From Sialis fuliginosa (lineage: Eukaryota > Arthropoda > Insecta > Megaloptera > Sialidae), in NCBI GenBank assembly GCA_961205875.1, contig OY540816.1, positions 19,540,701 through 19,604,700 on the forward strand: a stretch of DNA of 64,000 nt, read 5' to 3'. Of the stretch, positions 32,299-42,878 are shown in pieces. A model generated the notes under the pieces. That model was given only the letters and a program-made list of their open reading frames with translations. It was not told the origin of the DNA and ran no database searches. Positions within the stretch are counted from its first letter, which is position 1, and the number at the start of each line of letters is the position of its first letter. The position numbers were made by a program, and so were the translations under genes.

Positions 32299-33345
32299 AA
32301 CTACATTTGTTAATTTTATTGTCAGTGTTTTTAATTATTGAAAAATGAATTATTCAATATTTTGCACCGTGACAATTATATTCTGATTGGCGTTATTTTA
32401 GCAACCCATTCTTTACCAAACAATGTAAAACAATTATGCAATTTAAATTAGTCTTAACAAAAATTTCGAGTACGAAAGTATATTGAGAAATTATATTTAA
32501 ATATGCCTGGCATGCTGGTGATGAATTTTTATTTGTTCTGGATCAATCCCACAACTCCTAGTATAGCAGAGTTTGGTCTGCTAGGATTGAGGACAAAATA
32601 CACGTTCTAATATTCTAGAGGCAAATTACCCTTAATTTTTATTGAAAAAGTATTGAAGAAAAATGTCATGCAATTTATTTGGAGATGATTATTATTGGTT
32701 TCAACAAGATGTTGAATAAAAATTTAACTGAAACTTTATTATAGATTTAATATTTTGGCGTTTTCATTTGTATCAGAATATAATTGTCACGGTGTATGTA
32801 GATAGGTACCATTAAAATGAAAAAAAAAATTCCTCCATTTAATTGACATATTCTTTATAAGATCGGAATCAGAGCTGGTGCACAAGTACAAAAAAATGTT
32901 TTTCTCAATAAAATTAATGTTTACAATAACTTTTTTGTATTTATAAACATTAAAAAGTGTACTTATAATTTTATTAATTTCATACTGTTTATATGTAATT
33001 AAGAAAACTTAAAAAACTGGTTAATAAAATATATTTGACCTTATTATAAAACCTTTATTTTTCTATCTACGTTTAGGCATAGGATGAATAATGTTACGTG
33101 AAAATTTTATAGATTTTTTTTGTAGAGCATTCAATTTCCTATAATATAGACCTACAACGTTTGTTGTAAAATATTATGCTTTAAAAAAAATCGTCATTTA
33201 CGAAAAAATAATCAGGTGCGTCTTAAGAAAAATTTTGAAATAATATTTTTTAGTAAAATTATCTTGGAAAACGAACTCCAAAAACAGCAAAAATGATTGA
33301 CCTATGATATCAATTTGTCTAATAATATACTTATTTCTTTTTTAG
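32299..33345. other. Spacer with repeat fragment
   Basis: 33085-33260 matches part of the dispersed repeat at 10590-10930. GACAATTATATTCTGAT near 32369 and its complement near 32775 suggest another inverted-repeat element between them. No gene. Confidence 0.5.
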
Positions 33346-33602
33346 GTTATTATTACGTCCAAAGTAAAAGAAAACTTCCACTTCTTGTAATCGGTGAACA
33401 CATTTTTAGAAAATTAAAACCTACTGCTTGTGGAAAACAACGCTGGATTTGTGTTGAACAAAGATACAATAAATGTAAAGTGGTCATCTACAGAAATGAA
33501 ACAGATGGCGGTTTTTCTTACAACAATCACTCGCATAACCATGGCCCTAATTTGAAGAAAATAAAAAATCGAAAACTCTATAAAAATGATGATGTCAAAT
33601 AA
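33346..33602 (+). CDS. mod(mdg4)-like: FLYWCH exon, block B, triplet member 1
   Basis: TTCTTTTTTAG ends at 33345; first bases GT; 85 residues. YYYVQS, LPLLVIGEHIFRKL, GKQRW-I-C, C-x7-C (CVEQRYNKC), HSHNHGPN (Pro for Ser), tail NRKLYKNDDVK. One of three near-identical exons at 939 and 1066-bp intervals. Confidence 0.9.
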
Positions 33603-34284
33603 TTTTATAATACATTATTTTTACAAACTGTAATTGCAAAGAAATTTCTTTAATCGACCCCTTTCTTAATTAACAAATATTTGTGTGATTTAAAAAAAAT
33701 ATATATATAGGGAAAAATAATAGTCCATGTATCAATTGTTATTTGTAACATAAAAAAAAAAAATCCTACTGATCTTTACTTACGATCTATTCTTTTTACG
33801 ATTGTTTTTTGTTGGTCGATTTGGAGAAATTTTTCTGTAAATATAAAAAATATTTTATCTATGTAAACTTTAAACTACCAGTTGTAAAATAATAATCAAT
33901 AAATATGAAACAAATCAAAAAATATTCTGCTGGATGTTGAAACAGCGTTAACTTTCTTAAGACGCTTTTTACATTCAAGGACAAGATGATAAAATATTTG
34001 AATTAGTTACATGAAAATTTTCATTGGTGTCTCACCGATTTCGATTCAAAACCTAAGAAAAAGATGATGCCAATAATATATTTTGGTAGTTCAAAATGGC
34101 AGTATAAAAATGCATACAAAATCTCCTCCTTTTTTAAATCCGTGGTCATATTAAAAAAATATTAAAAAAAAAAAAAAAAATCTTCCATATTGAAAATTGG
34201 GAACCTTTCTCATTTTTTGAAGTCGGTTAAAAATGATGTTGACCTATTATACAAAGTCTAATAGTATACTTGTTTCTTTTTTAG
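33603..34284. other. Spacer, duplicated unit flank
   Basis: Shares AATAATAATCAATAAATAT (likely polyadenylation region), GATGATGCCAATAATATATTTTGG and other words with the spacers after 34541, 35607 and 37615. No gene. Confidence 0.6.
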
Positions 34285-34541
34285 GTTATTATTACGTCGA
34301 AAGTAGAAGAAAACTTCCACTTCTTGTAATCGGTGAACATATTTTCAGAAAATTAAAAAATACTGTTTGCGGAAAACAACGCTGGATTTGCGTTGAACAA
34401 GGAAAAAATAAATGTAAAGTGGTCATCTACAGAAATGAAACAGATGGCTGTTTTTTTTACAACAATCACTCGCATAACCATGGCCCTAATTTAGATAAAA
34501 TAAAAGATCGAAAACTCTATAAAAATAATGATGTCAAATAA
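34285..34541 (+). CDS. mod(mdg4)-like: FLYWCH exon, block B, triplet member 2
   Basis: TTCTTTTTTAG ends at 34284; 85 residues. Differs from 33346 mainly at CVEQGKNKC (Gly-Lys for Arg-Tyr) and a CFFYNN stretch that adds a Cys before HSHNHGPN. Tail DRKLYKNNDVK. Confidence 0.9.
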
Positions 34542-35350
34542 TTTTATTATCTACGAATTCAATAAAGTAGTTATTTTTACAAACTGTAATTTATTCCACC
34601 CCTTTCTTAATTAACTAATATTTGTTTGATTCATTTTTTTTAAATATATACAGGTGTCCCATAAGTCAAGACCTATAGGGAAAAATAATGGTCCAAAAAT
34701 GTATCCACAGTTATATAAAAAAAAACCGAGTCTTTTTCCCATTTGGTTAACATTGGAAAAATTACTTTTTTACTTACGCGTGAATATCTCGTTGAAAAAA
34801 GTTTTTTTTGAAAATTTCTCAAGGGAATATTTTATAAATAATTTAGTGCTTAATTCATAAATCCAATAAATTTTAAGAAATGTTTCTTTAAAAATTATCA
34901 TAAAAATTGGATTTTACTTTTTATGATAATGTTTAAACGAACATATCATTAAAAATATTCGATCTATGAATTGAGCAGTTAGGATCTTTTTTGTAAGAAA
35001 TTTAATTCTCTATGATATGCTGCTGTAAGAAATTAAAATAAATAAATTTTTCAACGAGATATTCACGCATAAGTAAAAAAGTAATTTTCCCATGTTAATC
35101 AAATGGGAAAAAGACTCGGTTTGCGCCGTCCACAGGTTTGATCTATGAGTCTGAAATTTTGGGACAGTTAACTTTTGATCCAAAGCTAAAACATAAGCCT
35201 GCGGGACCGAAAAAAAAATTAAAAAAACACCCTAATATACATATATACATAAAAAATATATATACTGACGAATTGGGAACTTTCTCCTTTTTTGAAGTCG
35301 GTTGATCTATGATATAAATTTGTCTGATAATATACTTGTTTCTTTTTTAG
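34542..35350. repeat. Spacer with copy of foldback family
   Basis: 34845-35215 matches the interior of the foldback at 2335-2900 (TTAGTGCTTAATTCATAAATC; CAACGAGATATTCACGCATAA; GATCCAAAGCTAAAACATA). GGTGTCCCATAAGTCAAGA near 34652 is repeated near 35701. No gene. Confidence 0.6.
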
Positions 35351-35607
35351 GTTATTATTACGTCCTAAGTAGAAAAAAACTTCCACTTCTTGTAATCGGT
35401 GAACACATTTTCAGAAGAGCAAAAAATACTGTTTGCGGTAAACAACGCTGGATTTGTATTGAACAGAGATACAATAAATGTAAAGTGGTCATCTACAGAA
35501 ATGAAACAGATGGCGGTTTTTCTTACAACAATCACTTGCATAACCATGGCCCTAATTTAGATAAAATAAAAAATCGAAAACTCTATGAAAGTGATGATGT
35601 CAGATAA
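35351..35607 (+). CDS. mod(mdg4)-like: FLYWCH exon, block B, triplet member 3
   Basis: TTCTTTTTTAG ends at 35350; 85 residues. YYYVLS, LPLLVIGEHIFRRA, GKQRW-I-C, C-x7-C (CIEQRYNKC), HLHNHGPN, tail NRKLYESDDVR. Confidence 0.9.
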
Positions 35608-36710
35608 TTTTATAATAAATTATTTTTACAAATTGTTATTGCAGTGAAATTTCTCTAATTAACTAATATTTGTTTGATTTTTATTTTTTTAAATATATAT
35701 AGGTGTTCCGTAAGTCAAGATCTATAGGGAAAAATAATGGTCCAAAAATTTTATATTTGTTACATAAATAAAAAGTAGAAATCCCTACGGATCTTTACTT
35801 ACGAAACACTTTTTACGATTGTTTTTTTAGTAACCATAGTTGGAGAAATTTTTCTGTAAACTTGCATTTTTATATTAAATATGTACATAGGTACATATAT
35901 AGTTTTTTTTTAAATATTTTATCTATGTAAACATTATATTAAACTGTATTAGTTGAAAATAATAATAAATAAATATATATACATATATAAAAAAAAAAAT
36001 GTTCTGCAGGATGTGGAATATTTTTAACAAACTAATCTATAAAAATATGTTTTTAGGGGAATAACGCTTCAAGAAAATAACTGCAATATTTTTTATAAAT
36101 TTTAATGTATACCGCTTTTATCAAATAAGTTATCGTACCGCCATTTTTATTAACGTGAAAATAGAGGTTGCAACTTTTAGATTGTCTTATTGGCATCGCC
36201 TACAGGCTGTTCCTTTAGTTATGATGTTGACCTATGATACCGTAAAATTCGCCAACTTTATACCACTTCTGACTTCTCTAGCGGAATCGGTTGTTAAGAT
36301 AAAGCTTCCAAAAAATTACGTAAAACAGCGCTGACATATCAGAAGTGAATTTCCACATTCCCAACCTTACCACTCTTATCATGTGATTATGAAAAATATT
36401 ACGGTGATAGTGTTGTTTTTCCAGCTGTCCAGATCTTCTGGAACACAAATTTCGGATTTTTTTTATTCGTGGTGAGTTTATAATTAATTCTATTCCTATA
36501 CTATTAAAGGTAAAATAGCCGAATCGGCGATTTCTCAAGTACTTGTGGTACCAAAGTTTTCTGAAAATAAGAGAAACTTGTGACAACTTTGTGCCATCTG
36601 TTCTCATCACTGAATCCATATTAATTCAATAGTTTTCGTGATTTTCTTTGTTTTTTCGTACTATATGGTTTTAGTAACTAATAGTTTTTGTGTTCTTTGA
36701 CGATTTTCAG
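35608..36710. other. Spacer leading into pogo-like insertion
   Basis: Up to about 36240 it is the normal unit flank, ending GTTGACCTATGATACC, which in neighbours lies 45-60 bases before a FLYWCH acceptor. Then unrelated sequence starts, probably the 5' part of the pogo-like element. A 113-codon minus-strand frame at 36278-36619 has no recognised domain. Confidence 0.5.
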
Positions 36711-36991
36711 AAAAGGGGCGCAGGGATAGGAGGAAGATTGGCGCGCGGCCCTATCGCAATTACACCACAGAATTACTTGAGAAAGTTTTGAAGGCTGTCA
36801 AGGATAATAAGATTTCAATAAGAGAGGCGGCGAAGCGATACGGAATCCATCGCAACACGATTTCATATAAGTTGAAGGAACAGAAAGAATGTGAAGAATC
36901 TCAGCTTTTGTGTCGTAAAACAGGTAGGCAGACTGATTTATCAGAATCTGTAGAGAATGTGCACACACTACAGCTGTTGGGTTCCCAATGA
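36711..36991 (+). CDS. Pipsqueak/pogo-type HTH exon
   Basis: GACGATTTTCAG ends at 36710; phase 1 with first bases AA; 93 residues to a TGA. KGRRDRRK is followed by NYTTELLEKVLKAVKDNK, then ISIREAAKRYGIHRNTISYKL, a classic psq/CENP-B helix-turn-helix with the AA..YGI..NT signature. This domain binds DNA at the N-terminus of pogo/jerky-like transposases. The frame then breaks: the next transposase part (MTVLELRIMVKNYLDRLGRTVD) is in another frame. Either a relic, or an array tail that uses only the HTH. It lies where a FLYWCH exon is expected. Confidence 0.6.
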
Positions 36992-37630
36992 CAGTTTTGG
37001 AATTAAGAATAATGGTAAAAAATTACCTTGATCGACTTGGCCGCACTGTGGATGTTTTTACAGCAAATATGCCTGGTCCAGCTTCGGGGAGGTCATTTCG
37101 TGAAAGGCATAGGTCACAAACTAGCCAAAGGATGTCACAGAATGTTTCACGATATCGCGCAGTTATCAACAACAACACAGTCAATGGTCACATTCTGATC
37201 AAAAATTGGTTGATTCATGGAATTTCTGGTGGAATGTACCAGAAATTTAAAGAATGTCATTTTTTAAGCGTGTAAGGAAGTGAGAAAGAAGTAACCAGAA
37301 AGAGATAGAAACTAGTGTTCTGGCAGAAACGCTCAACATGAAGTGAACATAAAAGTTCTTTGGTTAGTCTGTTCACTAGTTTTTATCTCTTTCTAGTCAC
37401 TTTTTTCTCACTTTTTGACATTCTTTTAGTTTCTGGTACATTCCACTAGAAATTCCATGAATCATCCAATCAAAGCTCGTTGTTGCGTTTTTTGGTCAGA
37501 ATGAACGCTCCCAATGAGTTTTTTGACAATCTGGGGGTGGAACTCGAGGGTATTCCTCCAGAGGCAATATGGAACTATGACGAAACAAACCTAACCGATA
37601 ATCCTGGTTTTGTATCAGTTTTAAAATAAT
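36988..37630 (+). pseudogene. Broken pogo-like transposase remainder
   Basis: After a frameshift, VLELRIMVKNYLDRLGRTVD and PGPASGRSFRERH are typical of the segment after the HTH in pogo/Tigger-type transposases. A foldback insertion (about 37170-37516) interrupts it; then FDNLGVELEGIPPEAIWNYDETN resumes the family's DDE region with the NYDETN motif, and the sequence ends at once (NPGFVSVLK). The catalytic domain is mostly missing, so no transposition activity is expected. Confidence 0.75.
37170..37516. mobile_element. Foldback inserted in pogo-like relic
   Basis: TGGTTGATTCATGGAATTTC and GGAATGTACCAGAAA on the left are inverted on the right (TTTCTGGTACATTCC; GAAATTCCATGAATCATCCAA), with outer ends like GTCACATTCTGATCA/GGTCAGAATGAACGC. 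It splits the transposase reading frame. Confidence 0.65.
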
Positions 37631-38378
37631 AATCAATAAATATGAGACAAATTTAAAAAATCTTCTGCAGGATGTACAATATTTTAATTAATCACATGAA
37701 ATGTTCATTTCTATCTTACCGATATCCATTCAAAACCTAAGAAGAAAAAGGTGATGCCAATAATATATTTTGGTAGTTCAAAATGGCAGTATCATAAACC
37801 TTTCCTTCAGTGAAAAAAATATAAAAATATATTTTTAACAAACTAATTTATAAAAATGTTTTTGTTTTATTAATTTTAATTTATATCCTGTTTATTAAAA
37901 AAAAAATCGCATATCCATTTTTTATTAACGTGAAGATTGGGGTTGCAACTTTTATTGGCATCGCATACAGGTTGTTCCTTAAGTTAAGAGGTACAATGAC
38001 AGACACTTTGATCAAATAATATAATAAATGTTTGGTCTATTATTTTATTCTACGAGACCTGATTTATAGGACACCTATAGAACATTTCTGCATCGGCTAG
38101 ACACCCTTACTAGTAAGATTACTTTATATTGAGAATAAAAATATTTACTTGAATACAATATTCTATCTAATAACTATATTTTTTATATATGGTGTATTTT
38201 GAACCCAAAAATGGAGAAATCAGTTTTTTTTTTCTCGTTAAAAAATTCAAAAACTTATTTCTCCGTGATTTTCAAATAACATCATTAATTATAATCGCAA
38301 TATTAGGATAAGAAGTCACCATTTAAATTATTTTAACCTAAATCAATTAGAGTCTAATAATATTCTCTTATTTTTTAG
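37631..38378. other. Spacer, duplicated with 45065-45715
   Basis: Shares CACCTATAGAACATTTCTGCATCG, CAGGTTGTTCCTTAAGTTAA and other blocks with the spacer before 45716. No gene. Confidence 0.6.
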
Positions 38379-38629
38379 ATTATTTTTTCGTCCAAAGCAA
38401 AAGAAAACTTCCACATCTGGTAATTGGTGAACACATTTATAGAAAACAAGGTCCAAGGAAGCGCGGTAAACAACGCTGGGTTTGCATTGAACATGAGGTC
38501 AAAAAATGTAACGTTGCCATCTACATGACCGACGATGCGAACATTCTAACTTACAATAACAATATGCACACTCATGATTCCAATGTAATAAAAATAAAAA
38601 ATCGAAAACCGTATATAGTGCAACATTAA
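38379..38629 (+). CDS. mod(mdg4)-like: FLYWCH exon, block B, tail altered by Tigger-like insert
   Basis: ATTTTTTAG ends at 38378; 83 residues. YFFVQS, LPHLVIGEHIYRKQG, GKQRW-V-C, C-x7-C (CIEHEVKKC), MHTHDSNVIKI (Asp instead of Gly). Relatives end PYIP; here the frame runs into the transposon at 38616, giving PYIVQH. The polyadenylation flank is now 600 bp away, beyond the insert. Confidence 0.87.
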
Positions 38630-39224
38630 TATAACGAGCCTCAATATAACGATTTCCTCGATTTAACAAATTTTTCGAAATCCCCTTTCTCTGCTTTATT
38701 CGTGTAATTTTCATCATCTTGATATATTAAATTAAATATATTATTATTTTCTGTTAGGTCAGGTTCTTTCGATAATTTTTCTGCATCTGTAGTTTCATCA
38801 TCTTGATATGTCATATTATAATTTATGTGCCCGTAAGAGCTAATGCAAAATATACCTTTATATTACGAATACATTTGTCAACAACCTCTTTATAACGAAT
38901 TTTTCGACAGGTTCAGACACGTTAAATTTGTCGTAAGACAATTATTATTGTTTTTTTGCTGTTTGTCACTGTTGCTAGTTTTAAAGTTGCAATTGTTGAA
39001 AAACAAAAAAGGTGTTCCTTAACCGTCGCAAAGAAACGAGAAATCATTAAGTATGTAGACGAGAATCCTACAACGAAAAAAATAGACATCGCTACATTCT
39101 TACCTTGTTATAACGAATTGTAGACCAACCTAACCTTTATATAACAAACCTCACTGTAACAAATTACTTGGTATAACGAATATTTTCTACTTCCCTGCAG
39201 TTTTGTTATATCGAGGTTGCACTG
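38616..39224 (+). mobile_element. Tigger/pogo-like element, TA target site
   Basis: TA at 38614-38615 and 39225-39226. Ends AGTGCAACATTAATATAACGAG and GTTATATCGAGGTTGCACTG are imperfect inverted repeats, with further ATAACGAA words inside. A short stretch near 38990-39110 reads like an N-terminal Tigger HTH (SLTVAKKREIIKYVDEN). Non-autonomous. Confidence 0.75.
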
Positions 39225-39869
39225 TATATCATAAAAAAATTTATGAGTTAATAAAATACTAAGGGTAACTAATAACATAGAACTACATATTTTGTCACTT
39301 TAAAATATATATTATATCAACAGATATTTTTGTCATGCCCATTTTTCGTCATATTCTAATTGTAATTGAGATAATTAATCTATTGCAAAAAAAATACTTA
39401 ATTAAAACGAAGTATATGTAGATCAAAAAAAACATTTGATCATATTTTTTTCGTTTATAAACAATTAATTAAATTAAAATAAAATATCTAAAATCATTCA
39501 TTAGTCAAATATCCTATAACTTACGGAACACTCGGTATATACTTTTAACGATTTTTTATTTGCAACAATAGTTGGTCAATTTGGTTAATTTTTTCTGTAA
39601 ACCTGCATTTTTATATTAAATATATACATGTATAGTTTATAAACAATATTTTATCTATGTAAACTGTAAACTGTATTAGATGTACAATAATAATCAATAA
39701 ATATAAGATAAATCAAAAAAATTTAAAAATAAAGAAATCAGTTTTTTTATTTTATTTCTAGTCAAAAAACTTATTACTTCCTAATTTCCAAATTACATCA
39801 TTAATTAGGGTAAGAAGACACCATTTAAATTTTTTTTCTCCTACTACTGGAAAAACGGAGAAACATTGG

Positions 39870-40050
39870 TTTCTAGTCACTTAAACTAAAAATTTACACC
39901 TTAACCACAATAAAACAATGTCACTCGACACGTGTTTCTACTTCATAAGAAGTCCTCATCAGGAGCCAAACAGTTCCAGACTTGAACTGTTAGACTTCTT
40001 GTGAAGTCGAAACACGTGTTTTATTTTGGTTAAGGTGTATATTTTTAGTT
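39870..40050 (-). repeat. Inverted-repeat relic with hammerhead core
   Basis: ACCTTAACCACAATAAAACA on the left and TTTTATTTTGGTTAAGGT on the right are inverted; ACACGTGTTTC/GAAACACGTGT sits inside. Similar flank words occur at 1450-1560. Confidence 0.6.
39935..39962 (-). ncRNA. Hammerhead-ribozyme-like motif
   Basis: On the minus strand: CTGATGA, GG, stem ACTTC-TTAT-GAAGT, A, GAAA, then CACGTGT. All conserved core bases of CUGAUGA and GAAA are present and stem II pairs fully. This is the best core in the window. Confidence 0.6.
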
Positions 40051-40100
40051 AAAGTATTTTAACCTGTATCAATTAATCTAATAATGTTCTTGTTTTTTAG

Positions 40101-40345
40101 ATTTTTATTATGTCCGAAGCAAAAGAAAACTTCCAAATCTTGTAATTGGTGAACACCTTTTTAGAAGAAAGGGCCCAAGGATGCGCGGTAAACAACGCTG
40201 GGTTTGCGTTGAACATGAGGTCTCTAAATGCAACGTTGCCATCTACACGACCGACGAAGAGAACATTCTAAGTTACAATAACAATAAGCACACTCACGGA
40301 TCCAATTTAAAAAAAATAAAAAATCGAAAACCGTATATTCCATAA
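40101..40345 (+). CDS. mod(mdg4)-like: FLYWCH exon, block B, NLVIGEH group
   Basis: TTGTTTTTTAG ends at 40100; 81 residues. FYYVRS, LPNLVIGEHLFRRKG, GKQRW-V-C, C-x7-C (CVEHEVSKC), KHTHGSN (Thr between histidines), tail NRKPYIP. One of three tandem copies at 942 and 1008 bp. Confidence 0.88.
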
Positions 40346-41042
40346 ATATTTTTATTTGTTAATAGAATACTAGGGGCAACTAATAACATAAAACTACATA
40401 TTTTGTCACTTTAAAAAATATATTATAATATCAACAGAGGTCACAACCGAAGTGCCCCCACCTCATTTGATATAATTAATTGTTTATAAATGAAAAAAAT
40501 ATGATCAAATGTTTTTTTAGTTCTACATAAACTTCATTTTTATAAGATAATTTTACAAAAAAAAAATAAAAAAAATTACAATTAGAATATAACGAAAAAT
40601 GGGCATGACAAAAGACATTTTTTTTATATTATCATTTAAAAACGAAGTTTATGTAGAACTAAAAAACATTTGATCTTATTTTTTTCGTTTATAAACAATT
40701 AATTAAAATAAACAATAGTTGGTTAATTTAATTTTCGTTTCTGTAAACCTGCATTTGTATATTAATGAAATACATATATAGTTTATAAAAAATATTTTAT
40801 CTATGTAAACTTTAAACTGTATTAGGTTTACAATAAAAATCAATAAATATAAGATAAATAAATAAAAAATTAAAATAAAGAAATCGGGTTTTTTATTTTA
40901 TTTCTAGTCAAAAAATTCAAAAACTTATTACTTCCTAATTTCCGAATAACATCATTAATTATGGTAAGAAGACACCATTTAAACTACATAATATGTTAAG
41001 CTAAATCAATAAGTCTATTAATATTCTTGTTTTTTTTTTTAG
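40346..41042. repeat. Unit spacer with foldback (copy 1)
   Basis: ATTAATTGTTTATAAATGAAAAAAATATGATCAAATG near 40470 is inverted near 40640-40705. The same foldback is in the next spacer (about 41420-41665), and one arm is in 39330-39480. It was duplicated together with the exon. Confidence 0.65.
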
Positions 41043-41287
41043 ATTTTCATTATGTCCGAAGCAAAAGGAGACTTCCAAATCTTGTAATTGGTGAACACCT
41101 TTTTAGAAAACAGGGCCCAAGGAAGCGCGGTAAACAACGCTGGGTTTGCATTGAAAATGAAATCTTAAAATGTAACGTTGCTGTCTACATGACCGACGAA
41201 GAGAACATTCTAACTTACAATAACAATGAACACACTCACGGTTCCAATTTAACAAAAATACTAAAACGAACACCGTATATTCCATAA
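41043..41287 (+). CDS. mod(mdg4)-like: FLYWCH exon, block B, NLVIGEH group
   Basis: T11 tract then AG at 41041-41042; 81 residues. FHYVRS, LPNLVIGEHLFRKQG, GKQRW-V-C, C-x7-C (CIENEILKC), EHTHGSNLTKI, tail KRTPYIP. Almost identical to the first 80 codons of 42051. Confidence 0.88.
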
Positions 41288-42050
41288 GTATTTTTATTTG
41301 TTAAAATAATACTAGGGGCAACTAATAACATAAAACTACATATTTTGTCACTTTAAAATATATATTATAATATCAACAGAGGTTACAACCGAAGTGCCCC
41401 CACCTCATTTGATATAATTAATTGTTTATAAATGAAAAAAATATGATCAAATGTTTTTTTAGTTCTACACAAACTTCGGTTTTATATGATAATTTAATTA
41501 ACTGTTTTTTTTGCAATAGATTAATTATCTCAATTACAATTAGAATATGACGAAAAATGGGTATGACAAAAGAATTTTTTTTTATATTATCATTTAAAAA
41601 TGAAGTTTATGTAGATCTAAAAAACATTTGTTCATATTTTTTTCGTTTATAAACAATTAATTAAAACAAAATAAATATCTTAAATCATCAATCAGTCAAA
41701 TTTCCTAATAAATAAAATAATATAAATCCCTATACTGACGGGACACTGTTTTATTTTGTAACAATAGCTGGTTAATTTAAATATTTTTTCTGTAAACCTG
41801 CATTTGTATATTGAAGAAATACATATACAGTTTATAAAAAATATTTTATCTATGTAAACTTTAAACTGTATTAGTTTTACAATAAAAATCAATAAATATA
41901 AGATAAATTACAAAAAAATAAAATAAAGAAATCGGTTTTTTTATTGTATTTCTAGTCAAAAAATTCAAAAACTTATTACTTCCTAATTTCCAAACAGTAT
42001 CATTAATTAGGGTAAGAAGACACCATTTAATATTCTTGTTTTTTTTTCAG
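41288..42050. repeat. Unit spacer with foldback (copy 2)
   Basis: Same layout as 40346-41042, including the foldback and the AATAAAAATCAATAAATATAAG polyadenylation-like stretch. No gene. Confidence 0.65.
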
Positions 42051-42346
42051 ATTTTCATTATGTCCGAAGCAAAAGGAGACTTCCAAATCTTGTAATTGGT
42101 GAACACCTTTTTAGAAAACAGGGCCCAAGGATGCGCGGTAAACAACGCTGGGTTTGCATTGAAAATGTGGTCAAAAAATGCAAAGTTGCTGTCTACATGA
42201 CCGACGAAGAGAACATTCTAACTTACAATAACAATGAACACACTCACGGTTCCAATTTAACAAAAATACTAAAACGAACACCATATACTCGTATTCAGGG
42301 TTGCCAGACGTCCCGCCTGGATCGGGACAGTCCCGCTACAGAATAG
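42051..42346 (+). CDS. mod(mdg4)-like: FLYWCH exon with hAT-derived C-terminus
   Basis: TTTTTTTCAG ends at 42050; 98 residues. FHYVRS, LPNLVIGEHLFRKQG, GKQRW-V-C, C-x7-C (CIENVVKKC), EHTHGSN, KRTPYTRI. The hAT element at 42296 removed the ancestral ending (CCATAA now lies beyond it), so about 16 transposon-encoded residues (QGCQTSRLDR...) follow before TAG. The finger itself is intact; polyadenylation must now come from within or beyond the insert. Confidence 0.87.
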
Positions 42347-42870
42347 CTTGTCCCGCGTCCCGCTCAAAAATTCAAATGTCCCGCTTAAACATCATTCGAC
42401 ACCGTAATGATTCTAGTACACATGCGTTTGAATTTTTTGTCATAACTCAGGCGTCCATAAAACACAGATGTTTTTTACATCTTAAAATTATCAAACGAAA
42501 TGTACATTTGGCAAACATTTTATGATATATTAGGTAGAATCATAAATTTGCACTGCCCAGTCATAAAATTGTGTAAAATAAATCCTTCTAATAAAACGTA
42601 CAGTAGAATTTCAAAAAATCTCATAAAAAGTACAATTTAACAATTGTAGTATCTGTAATTATCTGTTTCCAAAATTTTCTACAATAATGAACAGCATGCG
42701 TAATAAACATTAAATATTTGCGTTTACTAACTCATTGTGATTTTTTTAAATTCATCTTGATGAAATAAACATACCACAATATTTATGTTTTATTATTTAT
42801 GTTAATGTGTTTATACCCCCCCTCCGGAGACTATGTCCCGCCAGAGCATTTGAGAAATCTGGCAACCCTG
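42296..42870. mobile_element. hAT-type MITE, 8-bp TSD
   Basis: Exact 8-bp repeats CTCGTATT at 42288-42295 and 42871-42878. Ends CAGGGTTGCCAGA and TCTGGCAACCCTG. The internal GTCCCGC repeats near both ends are inverted. 575 bp, non-coding. 8-bp duplication and CAGGG ends indicate hAT. Confidence 0.92.
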
Positions 42871-42878
42871 CTCGTATT

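Larger units (their letters stand above)
39225..40100. other. Spacer, duplicated-unit flank with hammerhead
   Basis: Shares ACTAATAACATA...CTACATATTTTGTCACTTTAAAATATAT with later units. Contains the hammerhead-bearing repeat at about 39870-40050. No coding exon. Confidence 0.55.

Noticed and set aside
36278..36619. 113-codon minus-strand frame
   Set aside because: No recognisable domain; lies in the probable 5' region of the pogo-like relic.
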